64,000 nucleotides of DNA, taken from contig SVEQ01000005.1 of NCBI GenBank assembly GCA_015057325.1, forward strand, positions 62,001 through 126,000. Direction: 5' to 3'. The position numbers and the translations under genes are program-made. Positions 9,385 to 17,120 of this stretch are shown here, piece after piece. The DNA is from Lachnospiraceae bacterium. GTDB taxonomy: Bacteria > Bacillota > Clostridia > Lachnospirales > Lachnospiraceae. Positions within the stretch are counted from its first letter, which is position 1, and the number at the start of each line of letters is the position of its first letter. The notes under the pieces are model-generated. The model saw nothing but the letters and a program-made list of their open reading frames with translations, was not told the origin of the DNA and ran no database searches.

Positions 9385-10142
9385 TTATCTGCACTCCCCA
9401 TAAATTCACTCATAGTTATTGCATTATCATTATTAATTCCATTTCTTTCCAATACCGTTTTTACTGTTTTAAATATTATCTTCCAATCACCCCTGAAAGT
9501 GATTTGATCAACATACTTAACGTCCCAATCAAACTTCTCTTCCCAGCTGATAGAGTTTCGTCCATTTACCTGCGCAAGTCCAGTAAAGCCGGGGCTTATC
9601 TCATGTCGTCTTGCTTGATGTTCATCATACCGATTCAGATACTGTACTAATAACGGTCTAGGCCCCACAATACTCATATCACCCTTAATAATATTTATTA
9701 ACTCAGGCAATTCATCTAAAGATGTGGCTCTAAGTTTCTTTCCGAACTCAGTTAGACGGATTTCATCCGGCATAAGGTTACCATTTTCATCTCTTTTATC
9801 TGTCATACTTCTGAATTTATATAATTTGAAGATTTTTTCTTTGCCGGTAGTATGGTCAATCTTTCCTGGTCTTTCCTGAGTGAATATAACCGGACTACCT
9901 AGCTTAGTTCTAACTAGAATTGCTGTAACGAGCAGAACCGGGCTGAGCACTATCAATGCACCTGTCGCAAGAAATGCGTCCATTGGACGCTTTAGATATT
10001 TCTCATATGGGCCATATGGTTTGTGGATGCGTTGCTCTGGTTTTATACGACTATTATCAAGTTGTTCCTTGATTCCGGCAATCAAACCAACGCCTGCACT
10101 TATTGCTATTATTATTTTAATAATCTTCCACATTTTACTCAT
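9381..10142 (-). CDS. pglC: PglC-type phosphoglycosyltransferase (initiating sugar-phosphate transferase)
   Basis: The bacterial sugar transferase domain lies at about residues 50-230. It is preceded by an N-terminal hydrophobic helix (residues 5-24) and a re-entrant hydrophobic segment near residues 56-78. Signature blocks are KFRSM, TSLDELPEL (Asp-Glu catalytic dyad) and GPRPLL. The enzyme loads the first sugar phosphate (probably diNAcBac-1-P) onto undecaprenyl phosphate. At 253 residues it is slightly longer than minimal PglC (about 200) because of the extra N-terminal helix. The promoter is at 10213-10241, about 65 nt upstream of ATG 10142. An AGAGG site precedes the start. It is the first gene of the leftward operon. 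Confidence 0.85.
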   Translation of the reverse strand: MSKMWKIIKIIIAISAGVGLIAGIKEQLDNSRIKPEQRIHKPYGPYEKYLKRPMDAFLATGALIVLSPVLLVTAILVRTKLGSPVIFTQERPGKIDHTTGKEKIFKLYKFRSMTDKRDENGNLMPDEIRLTEFGKKLRATSLDELPELINIIKGDMSIVGPRPLLVQYLNRYDEHQARRHEISPGFTGLAQVNGRNSISWEEKFDWDVKYVDQITFRGDWKIIFKTVKTVLERNGINNDNAITMSEFMGSADK

Positions 10143-10212
10143 ATGCCCAGACCTCTATACACCTAATATAAGCAATACACTTATAGTTTTAGATAATAAT
10201 ACACACCAACGA

Positions 10213-10241
10213 ATTTTATCACTCTATATGCGTTTCGTCAA
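10213..10241 (-). promoter_or_regulatory. Sigma-A-like promoter of the polysaccharide operon
   Basis: On the minus strand, TTGACG (10236-10241) is followed after 17 bp by TAAAAT (10213-10218). The bases around it (TTGACGAAA before the spacer, GAGTGATAAAATTCGT at the -10) are nearly the same as at 17070-17098 ahead of the aminotransferase gene, so the two units probably respond together. A 7-bp inverted repeat (CCCAAAT/ATTTGGG, 10254-10274) lies just upstream of the -35 and could be a regulator site. Confidence 0.75.
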
Positions 10242-10340
10242 CCGACGATTATGCCCAAATTATTACCATTTGGGGGATTTTAGTGTGCAATGTGTACTAC
10301 TCAAACTATTTGGGGAGCACGTTAACTTCCGTTTAAAACG

Positions 10341-10383
10341 TTAAAAAAGAGGGCCGTCTGCCTAATGCAAGCACCCCTCCTAG
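10341..10383 (-). terminator. Intrinsic terminator of the retron operon
   Basis: On the minus strand a GAGGG...CCCTC stem with an inner TGC/GCA extension is followed directly by a run of six T. It lies about 55 bp after the reverse transcriptase stop codon and before the polysaccharide operon promoter, separating the two leftward units. The rest of 10143-10436 holds the pglC promoter and the small inverted repeat; I see no gene there. Confidence 0.7.
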
Positions 10384-10436
10384 TTCTACGTATATGCAAT
10401 GATATATTTTGTCTATCCATACTCATTCAATAATTA

Positions 10437-11348
10437 CTAGTCTGTAAAAAACTTTTTCTTCTTATCGTACCTTTTATATGTTTTTTTCAGTTGTTTGTAC
10501 TGTTCTATATTTAAATCTTTAATAAACGATAGATATCCTTTTATATATCCTTCATCTCCCTCGCCTTTCACCAAATAATTGTATAGTTTTCTTTGAAATC
10601 CCTTGTATTTTTTATTCCCTATTGTCATTTTACAACTGTTGTTATCCAGTACAACCCCTGTGATTCTTCGTCTGCTTTTTTTATTCGAAAAATGCGTTTT
10701 TTGATTATTTATTGAAAAACCCATTTTTTTCAACTCAGATTCTACAATATCTCTTATAGTTACACTTATATAATTTTTTGAAGAAATCGCGATATCATCA
10801 GCATACCTTGTATATATATATTTTCCTTCTTTTAAAAGTTTTTTATTTAGTTCATTGTCAAATTTATACATAATTAGGTTTGAAATGCATGGCGAAGCAC
10901 AACTGCCAACCACAAGATATTCTCCCTTATACAAGCATACATCTAAAATAAAATCAATATCTTCATCGGTAAGACCTAATTTATCAACGATGAATTTGTT
11001 CTCGTCAAAATATGTCTCCAATTTAGCCCTATCTATCGACGGAAAAAAATTAGATATATCCGCCTGAAAAATATAATTAGAATAGCAATGCTCTTTAGCA
11101 TTATTTTTTATCGAATTTCCTTTTGAGTATGCGTAACTATATTCAGAAACCGGAAACTCGTCGAAAATATTTTTAACTAACCATATTTGTATTATTTTCA
11201 ACTCCTTAGATGGATGTAAAATTTCTCTAAGTTTACCATTTCTTTTCTTTATGTAAAATTTTCTATACAAGTCATTTCTTTTTGAGATATTAATAATATA
11301 CTGTGGATCCAAGCCAAGATTATTTGCAATTCTATTTTCTATTCCCAT
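10437..11348 (-). CDS. Retron reverse transcriptase
   Basis: The protein has 303 residues, the normal length for a free-standing retron RT and without the maturase domain of group II intron RTs. The catalytic aspartates are in QADISNFF (Asp97) and YADD (182-185). It also has the two motifs that mark retron RTs: NAxxH (NAKEH, 83-87) and the VTG-type motif (ITG, 229-231). It should copy the msd part of the adjacent ncRNA into branched multicopy single-stranded DNA. It overlaps the effector gene by 10 nt, so the two are made together. Codon usage is very AT-rich compared with the central part of the window. Role: sensor/scaffold half of an anti-phage retron. Confidence 0.93.
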   Translation of the reverse strand: MGIENRIANNLGLDPQYIINISKRNDLYRKFYIKKRNGKLREILHPSKELKIIQIWLVKNIFDEFPVSEYSYAYSKGNSIKNNAKEHCYSNYIFQADISNFFPSIDRAKLETYFDENKFIVDKLGLTDEDIDFILDVCLYKGEYLVVGSCASPCISNLIMYKFDNELNKKLLKEGKYIYTRYADDIAISSKNYISVTIRDIVESELKKMGFSINNQKTHFSNKKSRRRITGVVLDNNSCKMTIGNKKYKGFQRKLYNYLVKGEGDEGYIKGYLSFIKDLNIEQYKQLKKTYKRYDKKKKFFTD

Positions 11349-12334
11349 GTTACCCCTAGCCTTTCAGCATCATATTTACTAACCCTATTAAGATACCTTA
11401 TTCTTATTTCGTTATACTCCTTTCTATTAATACTAGAAACAATGTTATAACAGGATAAATTAGGATTTAGCAAATAAAATCCTTGTTTCTTTTTGACAAT
11501 ATTCATTCTTTCCATAAGAAATAATACATTTTTAAAAGTTTTAATTCTATGGCAATCACCATTACTAATTTTATAGTTTCCATTAAAATTCATAATTATC
11601 TCATATATAGTTTTTAATTCTTCTATTTCAATTGGTTGAAACAACTCTACCAAGTTTGAAAACTCATATATTAAACTTCTTAAGTTTAAATTGTCATACT
11701 TTTTATTTATTGATATTTCTATATCTTCATTTGCAACCATTTTTATTAAGTCTTGAAATGTTCTGCTTTTCTTTATTCGCTCTATACCATTATGATATAA
11801 TACTCTTTTTTCGTCTTTATTTTCTATCATTTTAATGGGACCCTTTGTAATAAACGAATTCTTGAATTCATCCCTATCTTCGTTTATTATTGTTACTTTT
11901 TCCAAACAGTCTGTATCCATACAAAACGCGCCCAATTCACAAAATGTCCCTGGACTCTCTGTAACAATGATTATTTTTTGGCTTATTTCAGCTAGCATTT
12001 TTTCAAAAGAAAAAATGTCCTCTGCTATATCTTGTGTATATAGTTTTTCAGATATTACTGGCAATACAGAATACGTAGATTTATCATAATCATTTTGTAT
12101 TGTATATTTATTAAATTTATTTACTATAAGTTCTCTAACCGTCTCTTCAATTTCTGTTTGGTCAATTGCATTATCACTTGTTTCATCCTTTTTTTCAATC
12201 TCCTTACCACAAATAAATACAAATCTAGGAGCAAGAATATTATGATCTTTTATACTCGAAGCCTTATTTTTTCGATGTCGATTTTTTAGCAATTTCAATA
12301 TTTTAATTATTTCTTCATCTTCCCAAAGCATCAT
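11339..12334 (-). CDS. Retron effector: nucleoside deoxyribosyltransferase-like/N-glycosidase with C-terminal winged helix (type II-A-like)
   Basis: The N-terminal half (about residues 30-190) contains IIIVTESPGTFCELGAF, the nucleoside-deoxyribosyltransferase-like signature of the effectors next to retrons Ec86 and St85; the catalytic Glu would be in ESPGT or ELGAF (about 126-136). The C-terminal 110 residues fit a winged-helix DNA-binding domain. In Ec86 the effector is held inactive by the RT-msDNA complex and degrades NAD when released; extending that here is inference. The frame is open from a TTG at 12349, but ATG 12334 (or 12331) follows GGGGATGG and is preferred. It lies about 20 nt after the a2 repeat of the ncRNA and overlaps the RT by 10 nt. 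Confidence 0.85.
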   Translation of the reverse strand: MMLWEDEEIIKILKLLKNRHRKNKASSIKDHNILAPRFVFICGKEIEKKDETSDNAIDQTEIEETVRELIVNKFNKYTIQNDYDKSTYSVLPVISEKLYTQDIAEDIFSFEKMLAEISQKIIIVTESPGTFCELGAFCMDTDCLEKVTIINEDRDEFKNSFITKGPIKMIENKDEKRVLYHNGIERIKKSRTFQDLIKMVANEDIEISINKKYDNLNLRSLIYEFSNLVELFQPIEIEELKTIYEIIMNFNGNYKISNGDCHRIKTFKNVLFLMERMNIVKKKQGFYLLNPNLSCYNIVSSINRKEYNEIRIRYLNRVSKYDAERLGVTWE

Positions 12335-12353
12335 TCCATCCCCATACAAATAA

Positions 12354-12518
12354 AATAAGGGATTCTACATTAAAGCGCAAGCGAGATTTATTGCTTGCAA
12401 GAATACTGGTATTCTTGCGAGTGATAAATCTCGCCCGAATACCAACAATAAAACTTTCTCTGAACTCAACTCAGAGAAAAAGAGCAAAACTCTTATATTA
12501 AAACTAGAATCCCTTATT
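12354..12518 (-). ncRNA. Retron msr-msd RNA
   Basis: This is a 165-nt minus-strand element bounded by perfect 14-nt inverted repeats, a1 (12505-12518) and a2 (12354-12367). A G at 12504 directly after a1 is the expected branching guanosine. Next come two msr hairpins: AAGAG/CTCTT (12480-12494) and a 9-bp stem (12455-12463 with 12471-12479). A TTGTTGG stretch precedes a long msd hairpin: an 11-bp outer stem (12381-12391 with 12424-12434), an asymmetric internal loop and a 10-bp inner stem (12397-12406 with 12409-12418) with a 2-nt loop. The layout matches Ec86-type retrons, ending about 20 nt before the effector start. Confidence 0.92.
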
Positions 12519-12521
12519 GTT

Positions 12522-12549
12522 ATAATACCACATATTATATTTTTTTCAA
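12522..12549 (-). promoter_or_regulatory. Promoter of the retron
   Basis: On the minus strand, TTGAAA (12544-12549) and TATTAT (12522-12527) are 16 bp apart. The expected start point falls at 12515-12518, that is, at the first bases of the a1 repeat, as needed for a retron RNA. Positions 12550-12718 hold no gene I can support; a consensus-like TTGACA lies there on the minus strand but without a convincing -10. Confidence 0.75.
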
Positions 12550-12718
12550 CTTTTACACAAAAAGAGTCACACTTTCTCTCATCCACATCTATGTTAGAAA
12601 TTTAATCATTACAATAATATACCCAGTCATAAGTATAGTCATGATAACTGATGTCAACTCTTTTTATGTAAGTGTATGAAACATCTTTGCAATTACCCTA
12701 TTTGTATCGTTTTTTCTC

Positions 12719-13402
12719 TTAATTATGTGAATTGGTTGAAGTTTTTTTTCGTTCATCCTGCTTGTTTTGATTTGTTTTATTAATACTCGCAAATAATTGT
12801 GTACGTTCCGCTCTATTAATGTACCACTCTTTCATGAGCAATTCAATCAACTTGATTAAATTATCAGCCTCATCCTCATCAATATCAACAATCATATTAA
12901 TATCTTTCTCCATATGCGCACCGATGTTACCAAGTTGACGAAGAGAATCTATTGCCTCCCAAAGATCAGGTTGAATTTTCCCCTTTAATGAATTTATTTC
13001 TTCGTACAGATTTTTTTCACTTATTTCCCAATAATCACGTATCATGCCCTGTAAACATCTACGAGAAAGTGTAGCCGACGCCTTTGGACTTAGTTTAACA
13101 ATTGCACACGCCTCTTCATAATCTTGGCGAATTGATTTCGGAATATATTCCGGATATTGCTTTGCCGCGGATAATGGTCGAATCGGAACATCAACATCTT
13201 CCACTTTAGATCCAATACCCTTAGCATTTATTATGTACTCCCCACAATTCGGGCACTTATAAAAATAGATATTTATAGCAGATTCCTCTATATTGTCTTT
13301 TGCAGGATAGGATATATTCCTAAAATTTGACTCATAATATCTAAATGTATCATTTGAAATAGACATAATCCTGTTACAGTATGGACATTGAAATCCGCCC
13401 AT
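12719..13402 (-). CDS. DUF4145 domain protein with N-terminal zinc-ribbon-like Cys pairs
   Basis: The 227-residue protein has two CxxC pairs (CPYCNR near the start and CPNCGEY about residue 50) that could hold zinc. They are followed by a helical domain with PKASATLSRRCLQGMIRDYW and LRQLGNIGAH, the conserved core of DUF4145. This domain often occurs near or fused to restriction and other defence genes; its activity is not known to me. The C-terminal 20 residues are Asn/Lys/Thr-rich and probably disordered. I use ATG 13402 rather than the longer frame to 13420 because AGGAAG (13410-13415) lies 7 nt upstream. It sits between the retron and the ATPase/TOPRIM pair. Confidence 0.7.
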   Translation of the reverse strand: MGGFQCPYCNRIMSISNDTFRYYESNFRNISYPAKDNIEESAINIYFYKCPNCGEYIINAKGIGSKVEDVDVPIRPLSAAKQYPEYIPKSIRQDYEEACAIVKLSPKASATLSRRCLQGMIRDYWEISEKNLYEEINSLKGKIQPDLWEAIDSLRQLGNIGAHMEKDINMIVDIDEDEADNLIKLIELLMKEWYINRAERTQLFASINKTNQNKQDERKKTSTNSHN

Positions 13403-13488
13403 ATAATCACTTCCTTTCATTTATATGTATTTGTTCTAATCTGCAATTTTCACACAATAATATAAAATACACCAACTAAAGATTACAA

Positions 13489-14112
13489 CTATAACCCCTT
13501 ATTAATCTCATCAATCCAATCTGCATCCCCTTCTAGATAACTCATGAATCTATCAAAATTAGTACTACCAATTTCCGTATCATCGTCGTCCACTTTTTCC
13601 ACACGACAACGCATATTTTTATAATTATCTTTTGTAATAGTATCCATAACTTTTTTAAGCTGATCGGCTCTTCCTTTATAATTCTCCACCCTTGTATACT
13701 TCTCTATAAGGGGTGCATTTACCTTCTTTGCCGGTGATTTAATATTCTCATCAGTCCAATGTTTTGAAATTATTTGCATGGTACATGGATTACCGAAAAT
13801 AACAACTTGAGATGCTGCATCATCTACACCATGAAATTCATTAATCTTACGTTTTATATCCTCATATTGTTCATGTGGTTTCTTTTCGGTATCGCAAAAT
13901 ACTAGCACAACTTCATATGTTCCATTTTGATAACGATCTTGATATCTTGCCGGAATATTCCCGTTTCCTTCGGCATTTACCAATGAAACATCGTATTGTT
14001 TATCCCATACATCAATTTCTTTCAAGCGATTTAAGTAAGCATACTCTTCATCGCCCTCACAAATAACACATATTTTGTGATTGTCAAAAATCCTAGGGAG
14101 ATTATTTGTCAT
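13489..14112 (-). CDS. RloB/AbiLii-like TOPRIM-type protein
   Basis: The protein has 207 residues from ATG 14112, which follows an AGGGGG site; the frame is open to a GTG at 14139. An early VICEGDEEYAYLNRL segment has the invariant Glu of TOPRIM-like nucleases, and VVLVFCDTEKK provides the following acidic motif. This fits RloB/AbiLii proteins. These are paired with an AAA ATPase in abortive-infection and RloAB modules, in which the TOPRIM partner is thought to cut or bind nucleic acid. The start overlaps the ATPase gene by 11 nt, so the two subunits are co-translated. Nuclease activity is inferred, not shown. Confidence 0.65.
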   Translation of the reverse strand: MTNNLPRIFDNHKICVICEGDEEYAYLNRLKEIDVWDKQYDVSLVNAEGNGNIPARYQDRYQNGTYEVVLVFCDTEKKPHEQYEDIKRKINEFHGVDDAASQVVIFGNPCTMQIISKHWTDENIKSPAKKVNAPLIEKYTRVENYKGRADQLKKVMDTITKDNYKNMRCRVEKVDDDDTEIGSTNFDRFMSYLEGDADWIDEINKGL

Positions 14113-15376
14113 AGGCATCATCCCCCTTAGCATTTCCACTAATACTTATCAATGAATTAATCAAATCCGGATCCGGCAAAGCCCCCAGTGCTCCTTTTCT
14201 GTATTTTTCCATAATATCCGATGTATCTCTAACTCCTTTTTGTGCTGTAAAATCGGCAAGTGAATACACATAAACACGTTCTACATCTTTGTGTACAAAC
14301 CAAATCTGCTCTTTTCTAAACATCCGCTTGCAATCCATCAGGTTAATATCGTGTACGGTGAATATCATCTGTGCATTCATATTAAGTTCATTATTAAACA
14401 ATGCAACAATTGCTCTTGTAAGTTTGAAATGTATACTACTATCCAACTCATCAACCACCAAGATTCGTCCTTGCTGAAGTGCCTCTATAACATAACTTGC
14501 AATTGCCGCTATCTTTTTAGTTCCTGTGGAATCAAACAACATACTTGGTACATGTACTCCCTTATATGTGGACACAAGTCTTATTTGATCCATGATATTT
14601 TCCGGAAGATCAAGTACATTTTCCTCCGGTTTTTCATCGTCAGCGGATTTTATTCGAATCTTATCCATATCTACATATTCAAAATTATCCATGTATAAAT
14701 CTGCATTCTTAATAAAGTCTACAACCTTCTGTTGTAACTGGTTTTTATTCTTCATTAACTCGATAGTATGACCCATCGGAATGTTATTCATGTTGATAAC
14801 ATCTATCTTTTCTGCAAATCCCACAAGGATTTCCTTCATTTCATCAATACGTTCAAATTTACTAGTATCAATTATATAGCATAACAGGTTATTCTTAGAA
14901 ACAACCGAAATCATCGGAAGTATTCCATCATCTACACATTCATAATCCTCGTTTTCAATATCCCTTTTCAACCAACAGACTTCTTTTTCATTGTTGTACT
15001 TATCCTTTAATATCTCAGAGAACGCTTCATATACAAACTCTTCTTTTTTTGTATCATACTTAAAATCATAGGAAAACTTTCTTCCCAATGCCATAAACGT
15101 TATACCCAGCTCACAAACCGGATTATTTGCAAAAATATTAGACATCAAGCCACTCTTATTATTAAGAAGAACAGCTTTAATTGCTCTTATACACTTAATT
15201 AAACATGTCTTTCCTGCATTATTCGGACCGTAAACTCCCGCCGTTTTTAACACGTTAAAATTGTTTTCTGTATATACATTTGTACCAAATTTCTTATTAC
15301 GCATATCCGCTTTCATCGAAAATGCTATTTCTTCTTGAAACACATAACAATTTTTTGCCCTTACTTCTATAATCAT
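14102..15376 (-). CDS. AAA15/AbiLi-like ATPase (RloA-type)
   Basis: The 424-residue ABC/SMC-like ATPase has Walker A GPNNAGKT (residues 50-57), a signature-like STGT (283-286), Walker B ILVVDELDSS (305-314) and a switch His in TVHDINL (342). The order and spacing are those of the COG1106/AAA15 group seen in AbiL, RloA and retron-associated ATPases. It probably binds and hydrolyses ATP to control its TOPRIM partner at 13489-14112. A sigma-A-like promoter is at 15412-15439 and GGAGGA lies 7 nt before ATG 15376, so it is the first gene of its unit. It acts in the cytoplasm. The defence role comes from family and neighbours. Confidence 0.75.
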   Translation of the reverse strand: MIIEVRAKNCYVFQEEIAFSMKADMRNKKFGTNVYTENNFNVLKTAGVYGPNNAGKTCLIKCIRAIKAVLLNNKSGLMSNIFANNPVCELGITFMALGRKFSYDFKYDTKKEEFVYEAFSEILKDKYNNEKEVCWLKRDIENEDYECVDDGILPMISVVSKNNLLCYIIDTSKFERIDEMKEILVGFAEKIDVINMNNIPMGHTIELMKNKNQLQQKVVDFIKNADLYMDNFEYVDMDKIRIKSADDEKPEENVLDLPENIMDQIRLVSTYKGVHVPSMLFDSTGTKKIAAIASYVIEALQQGRILVVDELDSSIHFKLTRAIVALFNNELNMNAQMIFTVHDINLMDCKRMFRKEQIWFVHKDVERVYVYSLADFTAQKGVRDTSDIMEKYRKGALGALPDPDLINSLISISGNAKGDDAYDK

Positions 15377-15411
15377 AGCCTAATCCTCCATAAATTTACT
15401 CCCGTGCATAT

Positions 15412-15439
15412 ATTATATCACATTTTATTTTTTATGCAA
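15412..15439 (-). promoter_or_regulatory. Promoter of the ATPase/TOPRIM defence pair
   Basis: On the minus strand, TTGCAT (15434-15439) and a perfect TATAAT (15412-15417) are separated by 16 bp. Transcription would start about 30 nt before ATG 15376, which has a strong GGAGGA site. Confidence 0.75.
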
Positions 15440-15480
15440 TATTTTTACACAAATTATCTCCGACACTTTTCACTCTTGCG

Positions 15481-15740
15481 TTGTCGAATTATTTCGAACG
15501 GTTTTTCTTGCAATTATTTACATAGTTGTTATAATAAAACTTCCAAATTTTCAACCGACTAATGACCGCGGGCACAAATGTTTCCTTGCGTACTATTCAT
15601 TTTCATCTGTGCCTGCGGTCAACATCACAGACATCCTGCTTTTTTACGAGTATTCGTAAAGTGTCATGTGATTTGGTAGTAAAAATTTGTGTGGATCATA
15701 TCAATTTAAAAACCCAGTCATCCGTAAGGTTGACTGGGTT
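15481..15740 (+). ncRNA. Candidate structured RNA, copy 1 (260-bp direct repeat)
   Basis: This segment is repeated at 17121-17377. On the plus strand it has its own promoter (TTGCAA 15508-15513, TATAAT 15530-15535, 16-bp spacer). The predicted RNA from about 15542 has a closing helix (CAAATTTT with AAAATTTG, 15544-15551/15682-15689). Inside is a 17-bp hairpin with one mismatch (15564-15580/15604-15620), then a second hairpin ATCACAGACA/TGTC-A-TGTGAT (15624-15633/15662-15672) with an inner TTACGA/TCGTAA stem. It ends at a stem-loop (15711-15740). G-U pairs occur mainly if the plus strand is the RNA. The minus strand of the final stem-loop, followed by TTTTT, also ends the aminotransferase transcript. 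No known RNA family is recognised. Confidence 0.55.
15711..15740 (-). terminator. Intrinsic terminator after the aminotransferase gene
   Basis: On the minus strand an AACCCAGTCA...TGACTGGGTT stem-loop lies about 20 nt after the aminotransferase stop and is followed by five T. It also forms the last hairpin of the opposite-strand structured RNA, where the following T run is poor (CCTCGTTTT). Confidence 0.8.
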
Positions 15741-15760
15741 CCTCGTTTTACGATATTCAA

Positions 15761-17032
15761 TTATTCAAAACAACTCTTTACAATCTCAATGATTATTTCC
15801 TGCTGTTCTTTTGTCATATTAATATCACTCGGCAAACACAAACCTCTTGCAAAGATGTCCATTCCGATATCTGCACAACCACCTTCAATATATGCGTTGG
15901 TTCGCGCTCTTCCATTTCCGTCTGTTGTTATAAATGGATTCAATCTGTATATCGGCTGCATATGCATCGGTTTCCATACCGGTCTGCCTTCAGCATTGTA
16001 TTTTGCGAGCGTTTCAAGGATTTCTGTCGGACAACTCTTACCGGGTTCCGTAATGTATAGTGCTTCATTTTCACTTCTGACCTGCTTACACATTGCTTCT
16101 TTGTCAACAACCATGCAACTAAGCCAATAGTTTGGTGTAGCATCCTTATCATTAAAAGGATTCATACTTACAGGTAAGCCCGCAAAGCCTTCCTTATATC
16201 TGTTATAAATCTCTTTCTTCCTTGCTATATGCTCATCAATGTATTCATACTGACCTCGCACAACTCCGGCAATGATGTTACTCATTCTGTAATTGTAACC
16301 AAGCTCCTCATGCTGATACCACGGTGCTGCTTCTCTTGCCTGCGTGGACCATTTCCTCGCCTTGTCAGCATCCTCTTTGGTATGTACTAAAAGTGCGCCA
16401 CCGCTACTTCCTGTTATAATCTTATTACCGTTAAAGCTTATAATGGAATAATCGCCAAATGAACCGGTCATCGTTCCCTTATATGCTGCGCCAAGCGACT
16501 CGGCTGCATCCTCTATTAAAAGTGCGTTATGCTTCTTGCATATTTCTTTGATTTCATCAAGTTTGGCTGGTGTTCCATACAAGTTGACAAGCACCACAAG
16601 CCCAACCTCAGGATAAATGTCAAACGCCTTTTCAAGTGCCTGCGGTGACATATTCCACGTATCATATTCCGTATCTATAAACACAGGCGTTCCGCCCTCG
16701 TACACTATCGGATTAACTGTTGCGTCAAATGTCATATCCGAGCAAAGCACTTTCTTGCCTTCCAACACGCCATGCCCCACATCCGGTTTGCCATAAAGAC
16801 GCTCACCTGCAAGTTTAACCGCAAGATGAAGTGCCGCTGTACCACACGAAAGAGCTACCGCTTCTTCTACACCAACATACTTTGCGGAGATTTTCTCGAC
16901 CTCATTAACGTTCTCACCAGCAGTTGTAATCCAGTTCTTTGCAAAAGCATCATTTATATACGAAAGTTCTTTTCCCTCATGCATTGTGGGACTTGCAAGC
17001 CATACTTTCTTTTCAAATGGTCTGATATCCAC
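15761..17032 (-). CDS. DegT/PglE-like PLP aminotransferase (nucleotide-sugar 4-aminotransferase)
   Basis: This is a fold-type I PLP enzyme of the DegT/DnrJ/EryC1 family. It has CGTAALHLAV (cofactor phosphate site), IEDAAESLGA (Asp contacting the PLP ring) and ISFNGNKIITGSSGG with the Schiff-base Lys near residue 200. The nearest role is PglE/LegC-type amination of a UDP-4-keto-6-deoxy sugar, the step before PglD at 8782-9384. The frame is open to GTG 17083, but a promoter (17070-17098) overlaps that GTG. GTG 17032 has AGAGGA 8 nt upstream and gives a normal family N-terminus, so I use it (423 residues). It is flanked on both sides by 260-bp direct repeats. Confidence 0.85.
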   Translation of the reverse strand: MDIRPFEKKVWLASPTMHEGKELSYINDAFAKNWITTAGENVNEVEKISAKYVGVEEAVALSCGTAALHLAVKLAGERLYGKPDVGHGVLEGKKVLCSDMTFDATVNPIVYEGGTPVFIDTEYDTWNMSPQALEKAFDIYPEVGLVVLVNLYGTPAKLDEIKEICKKHNALLIEDAAESLGAAYKGTMTGSFGDYSIISFNGNKIITGSSGGALLVHTKEDADKARKWSTQAREAAPWYQHEELGYNYRMSNIIAGVVRGQYEYIDEHIARKKEIYNRYKEGFAGLPVSMNPFNDKDATPNYWLSCMVVDKEAMCKQVRSENEALYITEPGKSCPTEILETLAKYNAEGRPVWKPMHMQPIYRLNPFITTDGNGRARTNAYIEGGCADIGMDIFARGLCLPSDINMTKEQQEIIIEIVKSCFE

Positions 17033-17069
17033 TTCTCCAATCCTCTTTTCTTTGTAGTCATATGCACGA

Positions 17070-17098
17070 ATTTTATCACTCACATGTCATTTCGTCAA
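17070..17098 (-). promoter_or_regulatory. Promoter of the aminotransferase gene
   Basis: TTGACG (17093-17098), a 17-bp spacer and TAAAAT (17070-17075) on the minus strand. The same sequence context precedes pglC (10213-10241). The promoter overlaps the first codons of the longest frame, which argues for the GTG start at 17032. Confidence 0.75.
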
Positions 17099-17120
17099 CT
17101 TTGATGATTTTATGAATCAT

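Noticed and set aside
10437-11348. Group II intron or diversity-generating RT
   Set aside because: No maturase/X or endonuclease domain, no intron RNA ends and no template/variable repeats; NAxxH and ITG motifs plus the adjacent msr-msd show a retron.
12365-12586. 73-residue minus-strand frame
   Set aside because: It runs through the retron promoter and msr-msd RNA; the stems and a1/a2 repeats explain the sequence better.
15491-15510. LexA-type operator in the TCGAA-TTAT-TTCGA palindrome of the repeats
   Set aside because: Does not match the Firmicute CGAAC-N4-GTTCG box; kept only as a possible unknown operator.
17033-17083. N-terminal extension of the aminotransferase
   Set aside because: A promoter overlaps it and its GTG has no ribosome binding site; the GTG at 17032 has one.
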